In this document: in pieces, positions 1-7,380 of the stretch
How the letters are laid out: each line of letters begins with the position of its first letter
Position numbering within the stretch: position 1 is the first letter of the stretch
Source of the DNA: Paraburkholderia solitsugae
GTDB lineage: Bacteria; Pseudomonadota; Gammaproteobacteria; Burkholderiales; Burkholderiaceae
Reading direction: 5' to 3'
Length of the DNA stretch: 64,000 nt
Assembly (NCBI RefSeq): GCF_013177695.1
Contig: NZ_WOEY01000127.1
Location: 62,001-126,000 of the forward strand
The notes under the pieces: model-generated
The model's input: only the letters and a program-made list of their open reading frames with translations
Database searches by the model: none
Told to the model about the DNA's origin: nothing
Program-made: the position numbers and the translations under genes

Positions 1-4
1 TAAG

Positions 5-30
5 AAGCCTTCGGCTTAAACGGGTTTTTT
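5..30 (+). terminator. possible rho-independent terminator of an upstream gene
   Basis: A 5-bp stem (AAGCC/GGCTT, 5-9 and 13-17, loop TTC) is followed by TAAACGGG and six T (25-30). The T-run is 7 bases from the stem, so the terminator is weak or atypical. It would end a plus-strand gene lying before the window. Confidence 0.35.
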
Positions 31-60
31 GTTCGCCGTAGGCGGTGGCTAGGTTTTTTG

Positions 61-265
61 TCTGTATGCCTGCGGCGGTGGTTCTTTCCTGATTTGTTTG
101 CCTGCGCGGGGCTTTTGTCTGTACGCCTGCGGCGTTGGCCTTTTCTTGATCTGTTAGCCCGCGCGACGCTTTTTGGTTGTGCCCTTACGGCGTTGGCCTT
201 TCCTTGATTTGTTATTGGTTTATTAGCGTCGCCCCTGTGCCGGGGCGGGCACTTACTTCTCTTTG
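61..265 (-). repeat. left arm of inverted intergenic repeat: three ~57-bp degenerate tandem units plus core
   Basis: Units with GCCTGCGGCGTTGG-like starts begin near 68, 125 and 181, a period of 56-57 bp. They are followed by the core GCACTTACTTCTCTTTGCC, which ends near 265. The same units and core recur in opposite orientation at 882-900 plus 3746-3905, where the IS3 element has split them. No coding potential is visible. Confidence 0.8.
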
Positions 266-314
266 CCAGCTATGTCTCCGGTCTATACACCAGCCGCAAA
301 GAGAAGTAAGCAAG

Positions 315-427
315 AGAAAGCGGCTCAAACCGCTAGTTCTTAAGCGGGTCCCCCGCACAGTCGCGGTAGTGGTACATCTGGAATCCGTGCCCTCGCACCC
401 TCAGCGCAAGTGACAAAGGGCTCATCA
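315..427. repeat. inner inverted repeat, left copy
   Basis: Bases 315-390 are the reverse complement of 784-859 with 6 differences in 76. Weaker similarity continues inward to about 427 and 747. The arms enclose roughly 320 bp of non-repeated sequence. Short reading frames cross the area but show no family resemblance. Confidence 0.85.
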
Positions 428-746
428 GCTCCCACTCCGCACTGCGTGCGTCGCGGACGGGTCTGCCCAGGACGCCAGGGGCTTCATTCGCGGTCTGTGA
501 GGGCCGTCGGCTGTGCCGCGGCGAAGTGCCAAAAGATATCTGTTTCGGAAAGTGCCACTTGGCGCCCGTGAGACCGACAAGTCGCGACAGTGCGTGCAGA
601 TGTGAATTCGCACTTCGAACGAAGCGCCGGCACATAGGAGGCAAGTTGGGGATGCAACGGTGAGCCGCGGCGCCGAGTGAGGCACACGCGCGAAACGAGC
701 AGACGGTTCTGTGAAGTACCTTTCGGCGCGCGCAGCGCCGCCGGAA
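428..746. other. unique centre of the inverted-repeat element, no gene recognised
   Basis: This sequence lies between the inverted arms. A minus-strand open frame spans 333-764 (143 codons), but it runs into both arms, is Arg/Ser-rich and resembles no protein family I know. I see no promoter, RNA gene or clear ribosome-binding site here. It may be the functional core of a repeat family or a decayed gene. Confidence 0.4.
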
Positions 747-859
747 GAATGATGGCTTTGTCACCAGGGCTGAATGTGCGAGTGCACGGATTCCAGATGC
801 ACCACTACCGTGGCTGTGCGGGGGACCCGCTTAAGAGTTAGCGGTTTGAGCTGCTTTCT
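747..859. repeat. inner inverted repeat, right copy
   Basis: This is the partner of 315-427. Bases 784-859 match the reverse complement of 315-390 at 70 of 76 positions. It continues outward through an AAAGAGAAGTAAG core at 886-898 to the IS3 insertion point. Confidence 0.85.
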
Positions 860-942
860 TTTGCCTACTTTTCTTTGCAGCAGGCAAAGAGAAGTAAGTG
901 TGTAGTGGTCAAGTAAACCTGGACACCCGGAAAGGGGAATAT

Positions 943-1842
943 TTAAAAAAGTGAAGCTTCACATCGTGCCGGCGGCTGACCGCCTGCTGCCGAATGGATG
1001 CGACGGTAGTTATAAAAGTCGTCGATGTAGGCCCCGATGTCGTGTTCGGCGTGCGCGTGATCGGGGTACCCTTTCTCGTCGATCCATTCGCTTTTCAGGC
1101 TTCTAAAGAAACGCTCCACCGGTGCGTTATCCCAGCAATTCCCCTTTCTGCTCATGCTCTGCACCATGCCGTTGGCCTTCAGGTCTTCAACGAAGTGCGC
1201 GCTGGTGTACTGGCATCCCTGATCCGAGTGGAACATCAGCCCCGGCGGCGGACGTCGCTGGTCGCGCGCCTGCTGCAAAGCCCTGATGACCAGTGCTGTA
1301 TCAGGCAGCAGCGCAAACGCCCAGCCGACGATACGGCGCGAATACAGGTCCATCACGATGGCCAGATACGACCAGCCCTGAAGCGTCCTCACATAAGTAA
1401 TATCTCCTGCCCACACCTGGTTGATGGACGGCGGCTCGAAGTGACGCGCCAGCAGATTCGGCGCCACCAGCGCCTCGCCATTGCTCTTCTGATAGCGGTG
1501 CGTGCGCTTTCTGGTAACCACCAGCTGCGCGCGCTGCATCAGCGTGCGGGCACGATAACGCCCCACCTTGTGACCACGCCTCTGAAGCTCCTCCGACATC
1601 CTTCGGCTGCCATAACTGCAGCGGGTTTCGCGATGAATTTCACGCGCCTCGGCGATCTGCGGGCAGGGCGTAGGGCTAGCCGACGGGCGCCCCGCGAACG
1701 CGTAATAGCTGCTGCGCGCCACTTTCATCACCTCACACATCACCCTCACAGGCCAGGCCTTCTTCAGTGACTGGATCACTTCGGGAAGCGATCCATTTCC
1801 TTGACGAAGAAGGCCGTAGACTTCCTGAGAAACCCGAGCCAT
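943..1842 (-). CDS. IS3-family transposase OrfB (rve integrase core)
   Basis: This is the catalytic subunit of the IS3 transposase, normally made as an OrfAB frameshift fusion. A 299-residue reading from the ATG at 1840-1842 shows the HTH_21-type N-terminal segment (WPVRVMCEVMKVARSSYYAF, about 30-49) and a DDE domain with Asp147 (AGDITY), Asp207 (HSDQG) and Glu243 (PVERFF), giving the D-D-35-E spacing of the family. The ATG lies inside the terminal 20 bp of the nested IS110, and the natural orfB start is somewhere after 1822 on the transcript. The catalytic domain is intact, but OrfA is interrupted, so normal fusion cannot occur. Confidence 0.85.
   Translation of the reverse strand: MARVSQEVYGLLRQGNGSLPEVIQSLKKAWPVRVMCEVMKVARSSYYAFAGRPSASPTPCPQIAEAREIHRETRCSYGSRRMSEELQRRGHKVGRYRARTLMQRAQLVVTRKRTHRYQKSNGEALVAPNLLARHFEPPSINQVWAGDITYVRTLQGWSYLAIVMDLYSRRIVGWAFALLPDTALVIRALQQARDQRRPPPGLMFHSDQGCQYTSAHFVEDLKANGMVQSMSRKGNCWDNAPVERFFRSLKSEWIDEKGYPDHAHAEHDIGAYIDDFYNYRRIHSAAGGQPPARCEASLF
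1776..1822 (-). pseudogene. 3' remnant of IS3 orfA
   Basis: A second frame, overlapping orfB, reads STAFFVKEMDRFPK then stop (TGA at 1776-1778). This is the usual C-terminal end of an IS3 OrfA after the ERDILKK heptad segment. The preceding part lies at 3428-3684, on the other side of the IS110 insertion. Rejoining them restores ..ERDILKKSTAFF.. in frame, which fixes the IS110 boundaries. Confidence 0.75.
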
Positions 1843-3197
1843 CAGGCTGGTTTGGCCTGCAGCACGTAGCCAAGTGATTCGGCGCGTCGGGTCAGGTTGT
1901 TGAGGACCCGCTGCCGGTAGCGCTCTTCGTAATACGCGGCGCCGGGATCCACATATTCGATGCCGTAGCGCAGTGTGTTGTAGAAGAGCACCGCGATCTT
2001 GCGGGCGGTGGCGGTGACGGCCTTGGCGTTGCCGATCCGCGCCGACAGTCGTCGGTAAAAGCCGCCCAGCGCGGTGTCCGTCTTGCCGATCGCGACTGCT
2101 GCAAGACGCAGCGCAGCAGCAGCCTTGCTGGAGGAGCGGCGCGTCTTTGACGACAGGATCTTGCCGCCGGAGATCTTGTTGCCTGGAGCGAGGCACAGCC
2201 ACGACGTGAAGTGCTTTGCCGTGGGCCAGCGCGACATGTCATTACCGCATTCGGCCACAAGCTTGAGCGCCACGTAGGGTCCGAGGCCGTGAATCTGTGT
2301 CAGGTCGACGCCGAGCATGGCGTACAGTGCGGCACGCACATCAAAGGAGAAGCCGTTAGGTTGCCTGGTCCGGTACCGCGCTGCGGGCAATGGCGCGGCG
2401 GGTGGTTCGGCACCGGTCTGCAGTTGCCGAAGCGTGCGTTCGATACGCTCATCGCATTGCGCGACCTGGGTCTGGTAAAAATCGTATAGCGAAAGCGCCT
2501 GGGTCAGCTCGAACACGTGCTCGGCTTTATAGTTGCCGATCAGCGCGTCGCGGATGGTCTCAATCGATGCCTTGCAACGCACATCGCGATGTCGGGCGAG
2601 TTCCCCGGCATTGCGTTCGCCGGCCACGATGGCGCGGATGATCTTCATGCCGGTGGCGCCCGTGACGTCCTTCACGACGTGATGCAGTTGCAGGTTCATT
2701 TGCATCAGCGCCTTCTGCATGTGCTGGATATGTGCAGCGGCATATTCGAGCAGGCGTTCCCGTTGCCGCAGATAGGAGCGCAGCGTGGCCACGTCGTGCC
2801 GCGGGCGGAAACTGGCGCGCAGCAGCCCGTATGCGTGAAGCTTCTGCAGCCACTGCGCATCGCTCACATCCGTCTTGCGACCCGGCACGTTCTTCGCGTC
2901 GCGCGCGTTGACCAGTACCACCTCAAAGCCGTGCGCCTCCAGGATCTCGAACGCGGGGATCCAGTAGACGCCGGTTGACTCCATGGCGACGGTCGTGATT
3001 CCAACTTGTTTGAGCCAGTTGGCGAGATCGTGCAGCTCTTTGGTGAAACTGCGGAATGAACGAACCGGTTGCGGGTCACGCTCCGGTCCCACTGCCACCA
3101 CATGAAACTGTGCGCCGATGTCGATCGCCGCAGCATGGTGATGCACCACCGTAATCTGCGCCGCACTGCCGGCGCGTCGGGAGTTCGTTGCCGTCAT
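1842..3197 (-). CDS. IS110-family transposase (DEDD recombinase)
   Basis: This 451-residue protein has the N-terminal RuvC-like DEDD domain: Asp26 (AIDIG), Glu73 (MESTG), Asp110 and Asp113 (KTDVSDA). The C-terminal transposase_20 region contains LTQIHGLGPYVALKLVAECG and LCLAPGNKISGGK. The length is at the upper end for the family. The enzyme recombines DNA with a guide (bridge) RNA and no free 3' end cutting by a DDE core. The stop TGA overlaps an ATG that reads into IS3 orfB (TGATG). No frameshift is seen, so the enzyme is probably functional. Confidence 0.93.
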   Translation of the reverse strand: MTATNSRRAGSAAQITVVHHHAAAIDIGAQFHVVAVGPERDPQPVRSFRSFTKELHDLANWLKQVGITTVAMESTGVYWIPAFEILEAHGFEVVLVNARDAKNVPGRKTDVSDAQWLQKLHAYGLLRASFRPRHDVATLRSYLRQRERLLEYAAAHIQHMQKALMQMNLQLHHVVKDVTGATGMKIIRAIVAGERNAGELARHRDVRCKASIETIRDALIGNYKAEHVFELTQALSLYDFYQTQVAQCDERIERTLRQLQTGAEPPAAPLPAARYRTRQPNGFSFDVRAALYAMLGVDLTQIHGLGPYVALKLVAECGNDMSRWPTAKHFTSWLCLAPGNKISGGKILSSKTRRSSSKAAAALRLAAVAIGKTDTALGGFYRRLSARIGNAKAVTATARKIAVLFYNTLRYGIEYVDPGAAYYEERYRQRVLNNLTRRAESLGYVLQAKPA

Positions 3198-3427
3198 GCC
3201 AGACCTCCGCCATCAGAATGGGCAGAGGGCGGGACAGCGGAATCGATCACCTTCCTGAACGGGATCGCCTGGCGGCGTCACCAATGCTGGGTCCGCGTCA
3301 GTCCCTGGGCCACGTTTTTTAACGGGATGAATCACCAAAAGTCTGACGGCCGCTCCCTCTGGGAGCAGTCAGTGTAGCGGTGCCCGGGAGTTTCTGCCCT
3401 TCGGGCAGGGGCGCGTCCCTTGGGGTG
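3198..3427 (-). ncRNA. candidate bridge RNA region of the IS110 element
   Basis: This is the non-coding left end of IS110, read in the transposase direction. It contains a 6-bp hairpin CTGCCC/GGGCAG (3394-3408) and a compound stem: CTGAC/GTCAG (3343-3347 with 3368-3372) around GCTCCC/GGGAGC (3352-3366). Next along the transcript comes GGCCGTCAGACTTTT (3351-3337), complementary apart from one extra base to the target flank AAAAGTCTACGGCC. IS110 elements are known to encode bridge RNAs in this position. The exact ends, fold and loops here are inferred. Confidence 0.5.
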
Positions 3428-3684
3428 TTTTTTAGAATGTCGCGTTCCCTCTCGAGATCAGCGACCTTCGCCTCGAGCTCGCGAATGCGGCGCGCGTCGG
3501 TCTCGATCTCTATCGCTGTGCGCGGCGGTTTGGCCTGCTCCTCGCGCCACCGCGCGACCCAGCGACGCAACGCCGTGTCGCCAACGCCCAGCGCTTCGCA
3601 GGCCTGGGAAAACGAATAGCCCTTGCTGACCACCAGCTGGACTGCTTCTGCCTTGAATTCTTCAGGAATGTTCCGTCTGCTCAT
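3428..3684 (-). pseudogene. IS3 orfA, 5' part, truncated by IS110
   Basis: The helix-turn-helix subunit of the IS3 transposase starts at the ATG 3682-3684 after a GAGGTGAGAA ribosome-binding site. It reads MSRRNIPEEFKAEAVQLV.., an HTH_Tnp_1 fold (SFSQACEALGVGDTALRRWV) and a leucine-zipper tail ending LERERDILK. The homology ends at 3428. The open frame then runs into IS110 non-coding DNA and stops near 3319, giving a chimeric 121-residue product with an unrelated tail. Confidence 0.85.
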
Positions 3685-3745
3685 TTCTCACCTCAGTTGG
3701 AGAATTATCCCCTTTAGAGGTGTCCGGGTTCATTGAACCACTACA

Positions 3746-3905
3746 GTGCCGCCCCGCACAGGGGCAACACTAATAGACCAATAAGAAAACAAGAAAAGGC
3801 CAACGCCACAGGCAAACAGAAAAACAAGCGCCGCGCAGGCAAAACAGATCAAGAAAACCCCAACGCCGCAGGCAACCAGACACTAAGCGCCGCGCAGGCA
3901 AAAAC
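3746..3905 (+). repeat. right arm of inverted intergenic repeat, displaced by IS3
   Basis: The continuation of the core (GTGCCGCCCCGCACAGGGGC, starting at 3746) is followed by tandem units containing GGCCAACGCC / CCCCAACGCCGCAGGC. They are the reverse complement of those at 61-265. The sequence ends just after the stop codon of the next minus-strand gene. Confidence 0.8.
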
Positions 3906-3906
3906 C

Positions 3907-4158
3907 CTATTCCTCTGCATCATGCTCAATCACAAACCGCCTCAAATAAGCCAGCACAGCGGCTTCCACAGCCCGATGGTCAGCGGTATTCTTCGACCCC
4001 GCATTTTCCTCATCGCCAAACAACGAGGACGGCGCATTATGCACATCCACTTCCTGGCCTTCGCGAAACACGCGAATCTCGTGAACGTCTTCAGCGTACT
4101 CGGCAATCCAATGCACGCCTTCGATATGCGCGCCCGCGCGAACGGTAGGTATCTTCAT
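3907..4158 (-). CDS. hypothetical protein, 83 aa
   Basis: This small acidic soluble protein begins MKIPTVRAGAHIEGVHWIAEY and has no signal peptide or membrane segment. The start at 4158 is supported by GGGAGA about 9 bases upstream. Codon use and composition fit a real gene rather than a shadow frame. I do not recognise the family. It ends directly against the intergenic repeat array and has no obvious operon partner. Confidence 0.65.
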   Translation of the reverse strand: MKIPTVRAGAHIEGVHWIAEYAEDVHEIRVFREGQEVDVHNAPSSLFGDEENAGSKNTADHRAVEAAVLAYLRRFVIEHDAEE

Positions 4159-4467
4159 GGAAGTCTCCCGTCAGGTCGGACCACGGCGCCAACCCTTGCC
4201 ATCACCATACGCCGTCCAGGCGCCAGGCGCGAGCCTTCCAGGGCAATTTCCTGAAGTTTCGCTGCGTTGCAACGAGCCTCCCCAAGCCGGGGAATTCATC
4301 AAGGAACAGGTCGATAAGGCGTGCACCGGCAAGTACGGCATCAGGTCGGCCAAGCAGGCGATAGCTATCGGCCAGTTGGAAGCACGCCGTAAAAGCGCTG
4401 CCGCCTCATTCGCGCCGCTGGCAATGCGGCGCGCGCAACCCCTGCGCACCGCATCTCGCCAGCAGTC
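4159..4467. other. gene-free stretch holding a degraded small-protein remnant
   Basis: This lies between the 83-aa gene and the transaminase stop. The only recognisable content is a plus-strand remnant at about 4288-4410. No terminator with a T-run and no promoter stands out. Confidence 0.4.
4288..4410 (+). pseudogene. remnant resembling DUF6496-type small basic protein
   Basis: One plus frame reads EFIKEQVDKACTGKYG followed by RSAKQAIAIGQLEARRKSAA. The SAKQAIAIG.SEAR pattern is typical of small KQAIAIGLSEAR proteins (DUF6496-like). There is no convincing start with a ribosome-binding site, and the frame runs out of similarity after EARRKSA. I therefore read it as a decayed gene. The family assignment is from memory of the motif. 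Confidence 0.45.
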
Positions 4468-5796
4468 TTACTGCACCGTCGCCAGCACGTCGCCCACCGT
4501 CTTGAAGATGTGCGCAATCTGCTCTTCGTCGATGATGAGCGGCGGCGAGAACGCGAGGATGTCGCCGGTAAAGCGCACCAGCACGCCCGCCTCGAAGCAC
4601 TTCACGAACGCTTCGTAAGCACGCGCGCCCGGCGCGCCGTCGCGCGACTCGAGCTCGACGCCCGCAATCATGCCAAGGTTGCGAACGTCCTTCACTTGCT
4701 TCGCGCCGCGCAGCGAGTGAGCGGCGGCTTCGAACTTCGGCGCCAGCGTCGCCGCGCGCTCGAACAGGCCCTCACGGCGATACAGGTCGAGCGTTGCAAC
4801 CGCGGCCGCGGCTGCGGCCGGGTGGGCCGAATACGTATAGCCGTGGAACAGTTCGATCGCGCCCTGCGCGCCGCTGTTGACGATCGTATCGTGGATCGTG
4901 CGGCTCGCGGCCACGGCGCCCATCGGGATCGCGGCGTTGTTGATCGCCTTGGCCATCGTGATCAGGTCCGGCGTCACACCGAAGTATTCGCTCGCCGTCG
5001 CCTTACCGACGCGGCCGAAAGCGGTAATCACTTCGTCGAAAATCAGCAGGATGCCGTGCTTCGTGCAGATCTCGCGCAGCTTCTGCAGATAGCCTTGCGG
5101 CGGAATCAGCACGCCCGTCGAGCCGGCCACCGGTTCGACAATCACCGCGGCGATCGTCGACGCATCGTGCAGCGTGACAATGCGCTCGAGTTCGTCGGCG
5201 AGATGCGCGCCCCAGGCGGGCTGACCCTTCGAAAACGCGTTGTGTTCGAGGTTATGCGTGTGCGGCAGGTGATCGACCGCCGGCAGCAGCGCGCCGGAGA
5301 ACGTCTTGCGGTTCGGTGCGATGCCGCCGACCGAAATGCCGCCGAAGCCCACACCGTGATAGCCGCGCTCGCGGCCGATCAGACGCGTGCGCTGGCCTTC
5401 GCCGCGCGAACGGTGGTACGCCAGCGCGATTTTCAGGGCGGTGTCGACCGATTCCGAGCCGGAGTTCGTGAAGAAGATGCGGTCGAGGCCGTTCGGCATC
5501 AATTCGGCGACTTTCGTGGCCGCTTCGAATGCCAGCGGGTGGCCCATCTGGAAGGTCGGCGCGAAATCGAGCGTGGACAGCTGCTGGGTGATTGCGGCGA
5601 CGATCTCGTCGCGGCCGTGGCCGGCGTTCACGCACCAGAGGCCGGCGCAGCCGTCGAGCACTTCACGCCCGTCCGTGGTGCGGTAGTACATACCCTTGGC
5701 CGATTCCAGCAGGCGCGGCGCAGCCTTGAACTGGCGATTGGCGGTGAAGGGCATCCAGAAAGACGACAGGTCGTCGATGACGGGGCGCGAAGTCAT
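4468..5796 (-). CDS. omega-amino acid:pyruvate aminotransferase (class III, PLP)
   Basis: This class III PLP transaminase of 442 residues probably converts beta-alanine or a related omega-amine plus pyruvate to the semialdehyde plus alanine (EC 2.6.1.18-like). Visible are TNSGSESVDTALKIA (110-124), the FDEVITAFGR Asp254 that holds the PLP pyridine N, and Lys283 in MAKAINNAAIPMG as the Schiff-base lysine. The start at 5796 is chosen for its GAGGA box; an in-frame ATG lies 9 codons upstream. The gene is divergent from a MocR regulator, the usual arrangement for MocR-controlled transaminases. The exact substrate is inferred. Confidence 0.9.
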   Translation of the reverse strand: MTSRPVIDDLSSFWMPFTANRQFKAAPRLLESAKGMYYRTTDGREVLDGCAGLWCVNAGHGRDEIVAAITQQLSTLDFAPTFQMGHPLAFEAATKVAELMPNGLDRIFFTNSGSESVDTALKIALAYHRSRGEGQRTRLIGRERGYHGVGFGGISVGGIAPNRKTFSGALLPAVDHLPHTHNLEHNAFSKGQPAWGAHLADELERIVTLHDASTIAAVIVEPVAGSTGVLIPPQGYLQKLREICTKHGILLIFDEVITAFGRVGKATASEYFGVTPDLITMAKAINNAAIPMGAVAASRTIHDTIVNSGAQGAIELFHGYTYSAHPAAAAAAVATLDLYRREGLFERAATLAPKFEAAAHSLRGAKQVKDVRNLGMIAGVELESRDGAPGARAYEAFVKCFEAGVLVRFTGDILAFSPPLIIDEEQIAHIFKTVGDVLATVQ

Positions 5797-5845
5797 GGTT
5801 TTTTCCTCGAAGTGGTCCCCCAAGGGACTTCCTTCGGGGCATAGC

Positions 5846-5936
5846 CAAAACTGTAGCGTTCGCGGTTTAATGGCGGCATAAACAGTTGACGCAGTGTGGT
5901 GCTAACTGTGCTGGTGGAATTGCGATAACTGTGCCG
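5846..5936. promoter_or_regulatory. putative MocR operator region with repeated AACTGT motifs
   Basis: The divergent gap contains TAACTGTGC twice in direct orientation (5903-5911 and 5926-5934, 23 bp apart). A further AAACTGT lies near 5848 and an inverted AACAGTTGA at 5881-5889. MocR proteins are dimers that typically bind direct repeats about two helical turns apart between their gene and the target. The assignment is by position and pattern. Confidence 0.5.
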
Positions 5937-5952
5937 ACTCCTCATTCCTACC

Positions 5953-7368
5953 ATGATCGAACTACAACTTGAGCGCGACCGGCGCGCCGCCCCCACGCTC
6001 GTCGAGCAGGTCGTGCAGGGCTTCGCGCGCGCTATCGAGGCGCAATCGCTGCGCGCTGGCGCGCTGTTGCCGTCGGTGCGGCAGTTGGCGCAAAGCCATG
6101 AACTGAGCACCTTCACGGTCACCGAGGCCTACAACCGTCTTGTTTCGATGGGGCTCGTGGTGGCGCGGCGCGGATCGGGTTATCGCGTGGCGGCGCGCTC
6201 CCAGTCCGCGCGGGTCGCGCCGACCGACTGGCAGCCGCCGAGCCTGACCGCGACCTGGCTATTGTCCGACGTGTTCGCCGACCATTCGGTGCCGATCAAG
6301 GCGGGTGGCGGCTGGCTGCCGAACGAATGGATCAACGAGACAGGTTTGCAGCACGCGCTGCGTGCAATGAGCCGGGTGCCGGCGGCGCGCCTCGGTGACT
6401 ACGGGCATCCGTACGGCTTCGCGCCGCTGCGCGAGCGGATCGCCGAGCAACTCGACCGGCGCGGTTTGCCGGTCGACGTCTCCAACGTGCTGCTCACCCA
6501 GGGCGCGACGCAAGGGCTGGATCTGATCGTCCGCACGCTGCTGCGCGCGGGTGACGCCGTGATTGTCGAAGATCCGGGTTACTGCAATCTGCTGCAGATT
6601 CTCAAGCTGGCGGGGCTGGAGGTGCATGGGGTGCCGCGCACGCCGGCCGGCGTCGATACCGACGTGCTCGAAGCGCTGGTCGCGCAGCACAAGCCAAAGG
6701 CGATTTTCGTCAACACCACGCTGCAGAATCCGACCGGCGCGACCTTCGGCATGTCGGCGGCGTTTCGTCTGTTGCAGATCGCGGAGCGTCAGCGCATGTG
6801 GGTGATCGAAGACGATGTCAGCCGCGAGCTGGCGCCGCCTGGCGCGCCTTTGTTTGCCGCGATGGAAGGCTTGCAGCGCGTGCTATATGTCGGCGGTTTT
6901 TCGAAGACGGTGACGCCGGGGCTGCGCTGCGGCTACGTGGTCGCCGAGCGGGCGGTGTTGCGCGAACTGGCGCGCACGAAGATGGCGGTGGGATTGACCT
7001 CGTCGGAAGCGATCGAGCGGATCGTCGACAAGGTGTTGCTCGAAGGACGCTATGCGCGCCACGTCGAAGCCGTGAACGAGCGGCTCAAGCTCGCGCATGC
7101 GACCGTCGAGGAGCGGCTCGATTCGCTCGGCCTCGAACTGTTTCACCGGCCGCGAGCTGGCTTGTTCCTGTGGGCTCGCCTGCCGATCGAAGCCGAGTGC
7201 GCGGGGGAGGTGGCGACGGCCGCGCTCGCGCATGGCATCTGGCTCGCGCCCGGCTCCTACTTCCGTCCCGACGATGCCCCGAGCGCCTGGTTCCGTTTCA
7301 ACGCCCCGTACTCGACCGACGACGCGTTATGGCGCTTCATCGAGCGAGTGGGGCAGGGTGCGATCTAG
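5953..7368 (+). CDS. MocR-family (GntR/aminotransferase) transcriptional regulator
   Basis: This 471-residue PLP-dependent regulator has an N-terminal GntR winged helix (about 10-75, with LPSVRQLAQSHELSTFTVTEAY). A class I aminotransferase-like domain (about 110-465) carries the PLP lysine, Lys318, in VGGFSKTVTPGLRCGY. Such proteins sense an amine or PLP and control a divergent transaminase, here the omega-amino acid transaminase. The ATG at 5953 has no clear Shine-Dalgarno sequence. The gene converges with lysE, leaving 12 bp between stops. The effector is unknown. Confidence 0.92.
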   Translation: MIELQLERDRRAAPTLVEQVVQGFARAIEAQSLRAGALLPSVRQLAQSHELSTFTVTEAYNRLVSMGLVVARRGSGYRVAARSQSARVAPTDWQPPSLTATWLLSDVFADHSVPIKAGGGWLPNEWINETGLQHALRAMSRVPAARLGDYGHPYGFAPLRERIAEQLDRRGLPVDVSNVLLTQGATQGLDLIVRTLLRAGDAVIVEDPGYCNLLQILKLAGLEVHGVPRTPAGVDTDVLEALVAQHKPKAIFVNTTLQNPTGATFGMSAAFRLLQIAERQRMWVIEDDVSRELAPPGAPLFAAMEGLQRVLYVGGFSKTVTPGLRCGYVVAERAVLRELARTKMAVGLTSSEAIERIVDKVLLEGRYARHVEAVNERLKLAHATVEERLDSLGLELFHRPRAGLFLWARLPIEAECAGEVATAALAHGIWLAPGSYFRPDDAPSAWFRFNAPYSTDDALWRFIERVGQGAI

Positions 7369-7380
7369 CGTCGCTCAATC

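Larger units (their letters stand above)
1823..3427 (-). mobile_element. IS110-family insertion sequence nested in IS3 orfA
   Basis: The boundaries come from the point where orfA homology stops (ACATTCTAAAAAA on one side, AGTCTACGGCC on the other, read on the minus strand). A homopolymer makes them uncertain by 1-2 bases. The element is about 1605 bp, has no obvious terminal inverted repeats and no clear target duplication, as usual for IS110. It has only about 19 bp downstream of the transposase and about 230 bp upstream. That asymmetry matches the IS110 group, in which the bridge RNA comes from the 5' non-coding end. Confidence 0.85.
901..3745 (-). mobile_element. IS3-family insertion sequence, disrupted by an IS110 element
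   Basis: The ends are 38-bp imperfect inverted repeats, 901-938 and 3708-3745, identical at 30 of 38 positions and starting TGTAGTGGT. They end in TG...CA and are flanked by a 3-bp direct duplication GTG (898-900 and 3746-3748), as expected for IS3 transposition. The element carries orfA and orfB on the minus strand. It landed inside the intergenic repeat: removing it and one GTG rejoins the core AAGTAAGTGCCGCCCC. OrfA is broken by the nested IS110, so the element is probably not autonomous. Confidence 0.92.

Noticed and set aside
61..230. Tandem units as a possible CRISPR array
   Set aside because: Units are 56-57 bp, degenerate along the whole length, with no constant-repeat/variable-spacer structure and no cas genes.
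333..764. 143-codon gene in the repeat centre
   Set aside because: Overlaps both inverted arms and has no recognisable domain or ribosome-binding site.
4510..5844. Long plus-strand open frame antisense to the transaminase
   Set aside because: Arg/His-rich, no family signature, no ribosome-binding site, and the opposite strand encodes a clear PLP transaminase.
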